Below, piece by piece: positions 14,419 through 20,209 of a stretch of 20,209 bases of DNA. The stretch's first letter is position 1; each line of letters opens with the position of its first letter. This DNA is from JAZTZP01 sp045637525. Lineage in GTDB: Bacteria > Bacillota > Clostridia > UBA1381. The stretch spans positions 1 to 20,209 of the forward strand of contig JAZTZP010000093.1 of assembly GCA_045637525.1 (NCBI GenBank). Reading direction: 5' to 3'. A program made the position numbers and the translations under genes. The notes beneath the pieces are model-generated. The model saw only the letters and a program-made list of their open reading frames with translations, ran no database searches and was not told the DNA's origin.

Positions 14419-15438
14419 TTAAAGTCTTTCCCAGTCAAACTGGACAACCGTTGGGAAATTACTGTCATTTACAAGTCTGTCATAAACCACGGCACACTCA
14501 TCGGGAGAATGTGTTTCCTCAACTGTATCTTTTAAATTAATTCTGTTATTCGCACAAAGCTTTAAAATAGATTTTATGTCATCAGCGGTTGTAAAATATC
14601 CGGGGTATGAATCATTCACCGGTCTTGCGATGGTGTGTGCACCGATTAAAGTTATGCCCGGTCCGTGAACCTTTCTGTAATAATCAATTGTAAAGTCGCT
14701 GTTTCTGGTGCATCCCAAAAGCGCAACCCTGCCGAATTTAGCCATACAGTCAAGGGTTTCATCAAGACCTGCACCCTGACCTGTCACTTCAATTGCAGCA
14801 TTTACACCGCCATTAGTAACAGCCTTTACCTTTTCTGCAAAATCTTCGTCAAACGGGTCAAAAGCATAATCAGCTCCGAATTTGAGCGCCTTTTCACGTC
14901 TCTCTGCAACAGGATCAACTGCTATAACAGGAACAGCGCCTGCTGCGTGAGCAAACTGAACAGCCATAAGACCAAGTATGCCAAGCCCCATAACCATTGC
15001 CGATTCGCCGATTTCAAGTCTGGTTTTTCTGATGGCCGCAAGTGGAAAAGCTCCGATATGTGCCATGGACGCTTCTTCAAGCGATACATTATCACTTTCA
15101 ATTTTTACAGCATTCTTTTCGTCAACAACATTATAGCTTCTGTGTGTAGTCCAGTACATTGCTACTTTGTCGCCGATTTCAAGATTTTTTACATCTTCTC
15201 CTTTTTCGACAACAATACCCGATGTGCTGTAGCCTGAAAATCTCGGAAAAACAGCTTCATCAGTAGGCTTTGTATTTATACCTACCGTAGGATTTCCCGT
15301 AATATTAGCTCTTTCCGTTCCATTGCTTATTGTACTGAAAATCGTTTTTACCCTCACCTGATTTGGTTTGAGTGTCTGACCTTCAACATCAAGCAATTCC
15401 GCTTTGTTTTTTTCGACAAATACAATTTGTTTGTCCAT
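14419..15438 (-). CDS. MDR-superfamily dehydrogenase lacking zinc ligands
   Basis: A 339-residue medium-chain dehydrogenase/reductase. The dinucleotide fold has GLGILG (151-156) and an acidic residue (Asp175 in VIAVDP) that favours NAD(H). The catalytic zinc positions of alcohol/sorbitol dehydrogenases are missing: the usual Cys stretch reads STISNGTE (35-42) and the usual GHE reads GYS (69-71). No four-cysteine structural zinc lobe is present. This resembles the S-x-GTE subgroup that contains bacteriochlorophyllide dehydrogenase-like proteins and often accompanies Gfo/Idh enzymes (family knowledge, not checked). AAGGAGGGG precedes the ATG. It is first in the operon, facing a divergent AraC regulator. 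Confidence 0.88.
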   Translation of the reverse strand: MDKQIVFVEKNKAELLDVEGQTLKPNQVRVKTIFSTISNGTERANITGNPTVGINTKPTDEAVFPRFSGYSTSGIVVEKGEDVKNLEIGDKVAMYWTTHRSYNVVDEKNAVKIESDNVSLEEASMAHIGAFPLAAIRKTRLEIGESAMVMGLGILGLMAVQFAHAAGAVPVIAVDPVAERREKALKFGADYAFDPFDEDFAEKVKAVTNGGVNAAIEVTGQGAGLDETLDCMAKFGRVALLGCTRNSDFTIDYYRKVHGPGITLIGAHTIARPVNDSYPGYFTTADDIKSILKLCANNRINLKDTVEETHSPDECAVVYDRLVNDSNFPTVVQFDWERL

Positions 15439-15475
15439 AATAAACCCCTCCTTGGTTTGCTTGTAAGATAATTAA

Positions 15476-15504
15476 ATTATAGCATATTGACAAGAGGGCG
15501 TCAA
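15476..15504 (-). promoter_or_regulatory. Promoter of the MDR-Gfo/Idh-SDR operon
   Basis: On the minus strand TTGACG (15504-15499), a 17-nt spacer ending in TGC, and a perfect TATAAT (15481-15476). It overlaps the divergent regulator promoter, and the two are near mirror images. Confidence 0.8.
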
Positions 15505-15515
15505 TGTGCTATACT
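15487..15515 (+). promoter_or_regulatory. Promoter of the divergent AraC regulator
   Basis: A perfect TTGACA (15487-15492), a 17-nt spacer ending in TGC, and TATACT (15510-15515). Expected start near 15522, leaving a leader of about 30 nt with AAGGAGG before the ATG at 15552. Confidence 0.82.
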
Positions 15516-15551
15516 GTAAAAAAACATAACTATTCTCTAAGGAGGTTGTTT

Positions 15552-16298
15552 ATGAATAAAAATAATTTAATCACAGTTTTTGGTTTTTACAAGCATACTT
15601 ATCAAAATATACATTCAGCCGGCCCCAGCATATTTTTTGACAGACCGTGTATCGGCTATATCAAAAAGGGATATGCAAAATTCCTCTATAACGGAAAAAC
15701 TTTTTATGCATACGAGGGTGATTTAATATATATTGCATTTGAGACTAAATATAAATCTATTTGGTACGGTGCTCCTGATATTGAATGGTATTCCATCGAA
15801 TTTGATTTTTGTTCAAAGGCTTCGTTTAATAATTACCGCTTTCAGATATTAAAGAATTATCCTGCAGAATTGTTTGAAAAGATGAACGAAACCTACGAGA
15901 AATCTCCTTTGCTTTCCGTTTCGCATTTTTACGGGCTTCTGGATGATATTTATAAAAAAATGCAAACTTCTGCATTGCCTGCGGCTTTTTCTACGATAGA
16001 GCCGGCAATAGAATATCTGGAAAACAACTATCAAAAAACTGTATCGGTAAAAGCGTTAGCAAAGATGTGTCATATAAGTGAATCAGGCTTTTATAAATTG
16101 TTTAAACAAACAACAGGAGTTACGCCCGTTGAATACAAGCATAACATTATGATTCAGCATGCAATAGATTTACTCTCTCATTCTTCAATTGCGATTGAAG
16201 AAATAAGTCAGCGTGTAGGCTTTTCGTCTTCCAATTATTTCAGAAAGGTGTTTTTTGAATTAACAGACAAAAAGCCAAGAGAGTTACGTAAAAATTAA
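15552..16298 (+). CDS. AraC-family transcriptional regulator
   Basis: A 248-residue cytoplasmic regulator. The N-terminal half (about 1-130) looks like a cupin-type ligand-binding domain (IGYIKKGYAKFLYNGKTFYAYEGDLIYIA). The C-terminal half holds two helix-turn-helix motifs (VSVKALAKMCHISESGFYKLF and IAIEEISQRVGFSSSNYFRKVF). GGAGG at 15541-15545 lies 6 nt before the ATG; an open frame from 15504 extends into the promoter and is not credible. It is divergent from the three-gene oxidoreductase operon and is the obvious candidate to control it, probably in response to the pathway substrate. Confidence 0.93.
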   Translation: MNKNNLITVFGFYKHTYQNIHSAGPSIFFDRPCIGYIKKGYAKFLYNGKTFYAYEGDLIYIAFETKYKSIWYGAPDIEWYSIEFDFCSKASFNNYRFQILKNYPAELFEKMNETYEKSPLLSVSHFYGLLDDIYKKMQTSALPAAFSTIEPAIEYLENNYQKTVSVKALAKMCHISESGFYKLFKQTTGVTPVEYKHNIMIQHAIDLLSHSSIAIEEISQRVGFSSSNYFRKVFFELTDKKPRELRKN

Positions 16299-16406
16299 TT
16301 GATCTCTCCAGAATTTGACAGTTTGAAAACAAAAAAGTCCGATAATTCGCATAACAAAGCGTTTTTTGTAGGATTGTTAATAACGTGTGACATTTTTTGA
16401 AAATTA
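16299..16406. other. Short non-coding gap after the AraC gene
   Basis: No gene is supported. A very weak terminator-like CGC, ATAACAAA, GCG followed by six T lies near 16348-16367, but its 3-bp stem is too short to call with confidence. No other structure stands out. Confidence 0.3.
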
Positions 16407-16435
16407 TTGATTTTATAGAAATTTTATGGTATAAT
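16407..16435 (+). promoter_or_regulatory. Sigma-A-like promoter upstream of gpr
   Basis: TTGATT (16407-16412), a 17-nt spacer ending in TGG, and a perfect TATAAT (16430-16435). The expected start is near 16442, giving a leader of about 160 nt before gpr. In Bacillus gpr is read by forespore sigma factors, but no convincing sigma-G promoter was found by eye, so the link of this promoter to gpr is uncertain. Confidence 0.55.
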
Positions 16436-16444
16436 TGATATGAA

Positions 16445-16534
16445 CAGGCTTTTGCTTCGCAAAAATGTCCTTGCAAGCAAACATTTTTTTCAGCCTGGTA
16501 GAATTATAACCGGACTTTTGATTTGCAAAAATCC
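16445..16534 (+). other. Structured leader with nested hairpins before gpr
   Basis: CAGGCT (16445-16450) pairs with AGCCTG (16492-16497), enclosing two hairpins: TTTTGC, TTC, GCAAAA (16450-16464, sharing one T with the outer stem) and AATGT with ACATT (16464-16468 and 16481-16485), the latter followed by more T. A further imperfect hairpin, GGACTTTTG with CAAAAATCC, lies at 16512-16534. The TTTTGC/GCAAAA stem also occurs in the repeats at 9688-9730 and 20118-20136. It may be a leader RNA, a partial terminator or a degenerate palindromic repeat. Confidence 0.5.
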
Positions 16535-16601
16535 CGCACTTAGTATATAAAACATAAAAAAGGAAGAAACTATGTTAAAAACAAAAGGAAGGAGCTTTTT
16601 T

Positions 16602-17471
16602 ATGTTTTTTGGAAGAACGGATTTAGCTTTTGAGGTTAATGAAAGATATATGAAGGAACACGCCCCGGATGGAGTGCCTGACGGTGTTGTGTCGGAGCGT
16701 GAGGACTATGACAGCTTATGGATAAGCCGTATTAAGATTAAAAATGAAAACGGAAGCAGAACACTCGGACGTCCTGTGGGAAATTACATCACAATTCACG
16801 TTCCTGACATAAGATATGATAATGATGCATATGAAGCGGCGTGCAAAACGATTGCGGCGGAAATACAATCACTTGCAGGTATTTCAACAGAGGACAGAGT
16901 CCTTATTGCGGGGCTTGGAAATCGTGAGGTTACGCCGGATGCTTTGGGGCATGAGGTTGTTTCAAGGGTGCTTGTTACCAATCATATAAAAAGCCATCAG
17001 CCGGAGCTTTTAGGAGATAATTTCGGCTCGGTGTGTGCGATAGCGCCGGGAGTGCTCGGAATAACGGGAATAGAGTCTGCCGATATTATAAAGTCGGTAT
17101 GTTCTCATATAAAGCCGGCGGCTGTTATTGTGGTAGACGCACTTGCGGCTGCGGATTTTGAACGCATATCCACAACGTTCCAGATTTGCGACACAGGCAT
17201 TCAACCGGGAGCGGGCGTGGGAAACAACAGAAGCGAGGTTAATGAGCGTACACTCGGTGCAAAGGTGATAGCGATAGGCGTGCCTACTGTGATTGATGCA
17301 AAAAATCTTATGGATAAGGCTGACGGGGAGCGTGAGACGGTGCCGCTTATGGTAACACCGAGAGATATTGACCTTGTAATTAAAAGAGCCGCAATGACAA
17401 TAGCCGGTGGAATTAATCTTGCATTTCACAGAGAAATTTCTCTTGACGAAATAAATGAATTAATAGGATAA
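16602..17471 (+). CDS. gpr: Germination protease GPR (spore protease)
   Basis: A 289-residue protease that degrades small acid-soluble spore proteins at germination. The autoprocessing-like sequence RTDLAFE stands at the very N-terminus. The two invariant aspartates are present: Asp113 in VTPDALG and Asp179 in VVDALA. TGIQPGAGVGNNR and IGVPTVIDA are also conserved. It is short because the segment of about 60-70 residues that follows VPTVVDA in Bacillus GPR is missing. The ATG at 16602 has GGAAGGAG upstream; an alternative ATG at 16572 also has a GGAAG site and would give a longer 14-residue lead before RTDLA. The gene shows that the organism is, or descends from, a spore former. Confidence 0.95.
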   Translation: MFFGRTDLAFEVNERYMKEHAPDGVPDGVVSEREDYDSLWISRIKIKNENGSRTLGRPVGNYITIHVPDIRYDNDAYEAACKTIAAEIQSLAGISTEDRVLIAGLGNREVTPDALGHEVVSRVLVTNHIKSHQPELLGDNFGSVCAIAPGVLGITGIESADIIKSVCSHIKPAAVIVVDALAAADFERISTTFQICDTGIQPGAGVGNNRSEVNERTLGAKVIAIGVPTVIDAKNLMDKADGERETVPLMVTPRDIDLVIKRAAMTIAGGINLAFHREISLDEINELIG

Positions 17472-17502
17472 ATTATAGTTTAGCGGAGCTAAACTATAAT
17501 TT
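17470..17502. repeat. Palindrome after the gpr stop codon
   Basis: AAATTATAGTTTAGC (17470-17484) pairs perfectly with GCTAAACTATAATTT (17488-17502) around GGA. It starts inside the gpr stop codon and lies in the gpr-ymfF gap. The same outer stem ATTATAGTTTA/TAAACTATAAT follows the ymfH stop codon at 20071-20109. It has only a short T run, so termination would be weak. Confidence 0.85.
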
Positions 17503-17521
17503 AGAAGAAAGGATTTTTCAA

Positions 17522-18796
17522 ATGAAGACATTAATAAATGAAAACATAAGCTTCCATTATATACCTATGGAAAAGCTTAAGACATCTACTATCGGAATAT
17601 ATATTCACAGACCGCTAAAAAAAGAGACGGCGGCTATGAACGGAATACTTCCTCTTATTTTAAAAAAGGGATGTACACTTTGTCCTGATACTGCGGCTTT
17701 GGAGCGGTTTAAGCAGGAGCTTTACGGGGCATCTGTGGGAAGCGGAATTATAAAGAGAGGCGAGTCGCAGATAATACATTTTTCATTTGAAGCGATTTCT
17801 GATAAATATGCAATAGATGGTGAGCCTGTATTTGAAAAGCTTACTTCACTTGCGATGTCGATGGTTTTTGAGCCTGTAACGAAAGACGGCGGTTTTGATC
17901 CGGTTATAACGGAGCAGGAAAAGAAAAATCTTTGCGAGCTTATTGAAAGCATGAAAAACGATAAACGCCGTTATGCATCTCAAAGATGTATTGAGGAGAT
18001 GTTTGAAGGTGAATGCTTTGCAATAAATAAATACGGTACGGCTTCGGACGTATCAAACATCGAGCCCCGGTCTCTTTATGAATACTATAAGAGTATAATA
18101 ACATCATCGGTTATTGATATTTATGTTTGCGGTGATGTGGATTGTACCGGTATAATAAATACGATAAAGGCGACGACAGAAAAGTTTGCGTTTACAAAAG
18201 GCGATATTACAAAGACCGGGATTGCCACACCTAAAAACGAGGTTAAATATACAGAAGAAGCGCTGCCTGTTACACAGGGTAAGCTTTCTATGGGCTTTAC
18301 TACCGAAACGTCGGCTACCGGTGACGATTATTACGCACTTATGGTCGCAAACAGCATATTCGGAAGCGGTGCGCACTCAAAGCTGTTTAATAACGTTCGT
18401 GAAAAGCTGAGTCTTGCATACTATGCATCATCTTCTATGGACCGTTCAAAGGGTATTATAGTAGTAAATGCAGGAATAGAGTTTTCAAAGTACAAAGATG
18501 CGTATGACGAAATTCTGGTACAGCTTGATGAGCTCAAGGCGGGTAATATATCTGAGCTTGAGTATAGTTCGGCGGTAAATGCTATTGTAAATTCATTAAA
18601 GGCATGCTTTGACGATCAGTATGCGATGCAGTCGTTCTATCTGTCGGAGCATATATATAACAGCGGTCTGGGACTTCGTGATATAATAGAAAAAATAAAG
18701 TCGATAACCGTAGAAGATGCAGTTAAAGCGGCACAGAAAATAAAACTCGACACCGTATATTTTCTGAAAGGAGATGACAACGATGACGCTGAATAA
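17522..18796 (+). CDS. ymfF: YmfF-like M16 peptidase homologue without catalytic motif
   Basis: A 424-residue M16-fold protein. The zinc motif HxxEH is absent; the corresponding N-terminal stretch reads NGILPLILKKG. The rest keeps M16 features such as FGSGAHSKLFNNVREKLSLAYYASSS in the second half. It overlaps a partner with an intact HxxEH, the usual arrangement of an inactive/active M16 pair. By family it corresponds to B. subtilis YmfF, required with YmfH for the 5-aminopentanol modification of elongation factor P. AAAGGA lies 8 nt before the ATG. Overlap with ymfH is 14 nt. Confidence 0.9.
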   Translation: MKTLINENISFHYIPMEKLKTSTIGIYIHRPLKKETAAMNGILPLILKKGCTLCPDTAALERFKQELYGASVGSGIIKRGESQIIHFSFEAISDKYAIDGEPVFEKLTSLAMSMVFEPVTKDGGFDPVITEQEKKNLCELIESMKNDKRRYASQRCIEEMFEGECFAINKYGTASDVSNIEPRSLYEYYKSIITSSVIDIYVCGDVDCTGIINTIKATTEKFAFTKGDITKTGIATPKNEVKYTEEALPVTQGKLSMGFTTETSATGDDYYALMVANSIFGSGAHSKLFNNVREKLSLAYYASSSMDRSKGIIVVNAGIEFSKYKDAYDEILVQLDELKAGNISELEYSSAVNAIVNSLKACFDDQYAMQSFYLSEHIYNSGLGLRDIIEKIKSITVEDAVKAAQKIKLDTVYFLKGDDNDDAE

Positions 18797-20072
18797 AAAC
18801 ACAGATAAAATTACAGGCGAGGAAATGTATTATACCACTCATGAGAGCGGACTGAAAATTTATATTATGCCGAGAAAGGGTTATTCTTCAAATTATGCCA
18901 TTTTCGGAACGAAATACGGTTCTGTGCATTCGGATTTTATAGTACCGGGCGAGACTGAGATTACTCACGTTCCCGATGGAATAGCGCATTACTTAGAGCA
19001 TAAAATGTTCGATCAGCCCGACGGCAGTAATGTGTTTGACAAGTTTTCGAGGTTAGGTGCTGATGCAAACGCATTTACTTCGTTTAACCTTACAGCATAT
19101 CTTTTCAGCGCAACGGATAACTTTTTCGAGAGCCTTGGAGTGCTTCTTGATTATGTGCAGTCTCCGTATTTTACAAAGGAGAGCGTTGAAAAGGAGCAGG
19201 GTATAATCGGTCAGGAAATAAAGATGTATGACGATAATGGTCCTTGGAAGGTGTTTTTTAACCTTTTAGGCTGTTTGTATCATGAAAGTCCTGTTAAAAA
19301 AGAGATTGCCGGAACGGTTGAGAGTATAAGCCATATAACGGATGAATATCTTTATAAATGTTATAACACCTTTTATAATCTTTCAAACATGACAATATTT
19401 GTAACGGGCGACTTTGACCCGTATGAGGCGTATGACGTAATTGTAAAAGGAATAAAGAATAATGAGCCGTTTACCGAGGAAATAAAGAAGATTTTCCCAA
19501 AAGAGCCTGACAGCGTTTATAAACCATACACAGAACAGGCGCTTGACGTATCAATGCCGTTGTTTATGATGGGATTTAAAGATACCGATAACGGTTACGG
19601 CGGAGACCGGCTTCTTAAAAAATATCTTGAGGTACAGATACTTCAGAAGATGCTTTTCGGAAAGGGTACTCCTATTTACAGAAAGCTTTATGACATGGGA
19701 CTTATAAACGACAGCTTTTCCCTTGACTATACCGTAGAAAAGGAATACGGACACAGTACGATAGATGGCGAATCTCAGGACCCGAAAAAGGTTTTTGAGA
19801 TTATACTCGATGAAACAGATAAAATAAGAAACGAAGGCCTGAAGGAAGACGAGTATGAACGTGTTAAAAAGGTGTTGTGGGGCGATTATATAAAGACATT
19901 TAACGATATAGAGGAATATGCCCATACGTTCCTTACACTCCATATGATGGGTGTTGATATATTCAATTATAATGAGATTTACAGGAGTATTACGTTCGAC
20001 GACATCAAAAACAGATTTAATGAACACTTTACAAGAGACAAAGCAGCCCTTTCGGTTGTTTTGCCGAAATAA
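18783..20072 (+). CDS. ymfH: YmfH-like M16 zinc peptidase
   Basis: A 429-residue M16 metallopeptidase with the inverted zinc motif HYLEH (His69, Glu72, His73) and a downstream third ligand, probably Glu145 in GIIGQEIKMY. Asn/Thr-rich ANAFTSFNLTAYLFSA is the family's conserved strand. The start at 18783 fits AAGGAG 9-12 nt upstream; an ATG at 18774 overlaps that site and is less likely. It is translationally coupled to the inactive partner. By family it corresponds to B. subtilis YmfH, needed for elongation factor P modification; the direct substrate is unknown. Confidence 0.92.
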   Translation: MTLNKNTDKITGEEMYYTTHESGLKIYIMPRKGYSSNYAIFGTKYGSVHSDFIVPGETEITHVPDGIAHYLEHKMFDQPDGSNVFDKFSRLGADANAFTSFNLTAYLFSATDNFFESLGVLLDYVQSPYFTKESVEKEQGIIGQEIKMYDDNGPWKVFFNLLGCLYHESPVKKEIAGTVESISHITDEYLYKCYNTFYNLSNMTIFVTGDFDPYEAYDVIVKGIKNNEPFTEEIKKIFPKEPDSVYKPYTEQALDVSMPLFMMGFKDTDNGYGGDRLLKKYLEVQILQKMLFGKGTPIYRKLYDMGLINDSFSLDYTVEKEYGHSTIDGESQDPKKVFEIILDETDKIRNEGLKEDEYERVKKVLWGDYIKTFNDIEEYAHTFLTLHMMGVDIFNYNEIYRSITFDDIKNRFNEHFTRDKAALSVVLPK

Positions 20073-20109
20073 ATTATAGTTTATAGGCTGTTCGCCTCTA
20101 AACTATAAT
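20071..20109. repeat. Palindrome after the ymfH stop codon
   Basis: ATTATAGTTTA (20073-20083) pairs with TAAACTATAAT (20099-20109). After one mismatch, AGGC (20085-20088) pairs with GCCT (20094-20097) around TGTTC. The outer stem is the same 11-bp sequence as at 17470-17502, while the interior differs. It begins at the stop codon and leads directly into the hairpin array. Confidence 0.85.
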
Positions 20110-20110
20110 A

Positions 20111-20209
20111 GTGAAATATTTTGCTTTCAGCAAAATGTGAAATTCACACTTCGTGTGAGTGAAATCCATGCAAAGCATGGGTGAAATCTGTCGCTATGCG
20201 ACAGGTTTC
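20111..20209. repeat. Modular array: GTGAAAT spacers alternating with distinct hairpins
   Basis: Four GTGAAAT copies start at 20111, 20137, 20159 and 20181. Each is followed by a hairpin with a 3-nt loop: ATTTTGCT-TTC-AGCAAAAT, TCACAC-TTC-GTGTGA, CCATGC-AAA-GCATGG and CTGTCGC-TAT-GCGACAG. The stem sequences share nothing but their pairing. The last unit is followed by GTTTC at the window edge, which can pair back to GAAAT (with one G-U), as in the closed copy at 9688-9730. The array continues or closes outside the window. Confidence 0.85.

Noticed and set aside
14665..15237. 190-codon open frame on the plus strand
   Set aside because: It lies wholly opposite the MDR dehydrogenase gene, which has clear family motifs and a strong ribosome binding site; the plus-strand product is cysteine- and asparagine-rich without recognisable features.
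16500..16601. Sigma-G promoter directly before gpr
   Set aside because: CATAAAA near 16551 resembles part of a -10, but no matching -35 at 17-18 nt was found by eye, so it is not called.
17010..17429. 139-codon open frame on the minus strand
   Set aside because: It is antisense to conserved GPR sequence, and its Arg/His/Cys-rich composition is typical of a shadow frame.
19551..20027. 158-codon open frame on the minus strand
   Set aside because: It lies opposite the well-supported ymfH gene and has no start signal or recognisable domain.
20111..20209. CRISPR-like repeat/spacer pattern
   Set aside because: The repeat is only 7 nt, the 'spacers' are themselves perfect hairpins of 15-19 nt, and no cas gene is present.

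Overview
The window is an ordinary chromosomal stretch from an AT-rich, anaerobic, endospore-forming Firmicute, most likely class Clostridia. The evidence is a spore protease (gpr), an oxygen-sensitive class III ribonucleotide reductase (nrdDG), a shared ECF transporter module, the clostridial/bacillar YmfF-YmfH pair, strong AAGGAGG-type ribosome binding sites and low GC. I cannot name the species. I see no tRNA, rRNA, transposase, phage gene or CRISPR array.

Layout: (1) 1-3613, minus strand: pyrE-pyrB-pyrI for pyrimidine synthesis from one sigma-A-like promoter, followed by an aldo/keto reductase and a Dabb-domain protein and a terminator at 135-175. (2) 3758-6494, plus strand: ecfA1-ecfA2-ecfT (vitamin/metal ECF energising module), preceded by a possible 30-codon small ORF. 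(3) 6587-8724, plus: a two-TM membrane AraC-type sensor-regulator with its own strong promoter. (4) 8713-12256, minus: nrdD-nrdG-ridA behind a consensus promoter with two NrdR boxes and a leader with alternative hairpins. (5) 12341-16298: a three-gene minus-strand oxidoreductase operon (MDR dehydrogenase, Gfo/Idh/MocA, extended SDR), divergent from an AraC regulator; their two promoters form one nearly symmetric palindrome. (6) 16407-20209, plus: gpr, then ymfF-ymfH, with palindromic repeats directly after stop codons and a modular hairpin array running off the right edge.

The genes are mostly recognisable; the novelty is in the non-coding DNA. The best candidate for something undescribed is the array at 20111-20209: four direct copies of GTGAAAT, each followed by a hairpin with a 3-nt loop whose stem sequence differs in every unit while pairing is kept. 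A single closed copy (GTGAAAT, hairpin, ATTTCAC) sits between nrdD and nrdG at 9688-9730, and a companion ATTATAGTTTA/TAAACTATAAT stem follows the stop codons of both gpr and ymfH. Together these look like a dispersed modular palindromic repeat family. Second in interest is the nrdD leader, where one 10-nt segment can pair with either of two others, one pairing giving a terminator-like hairpin.
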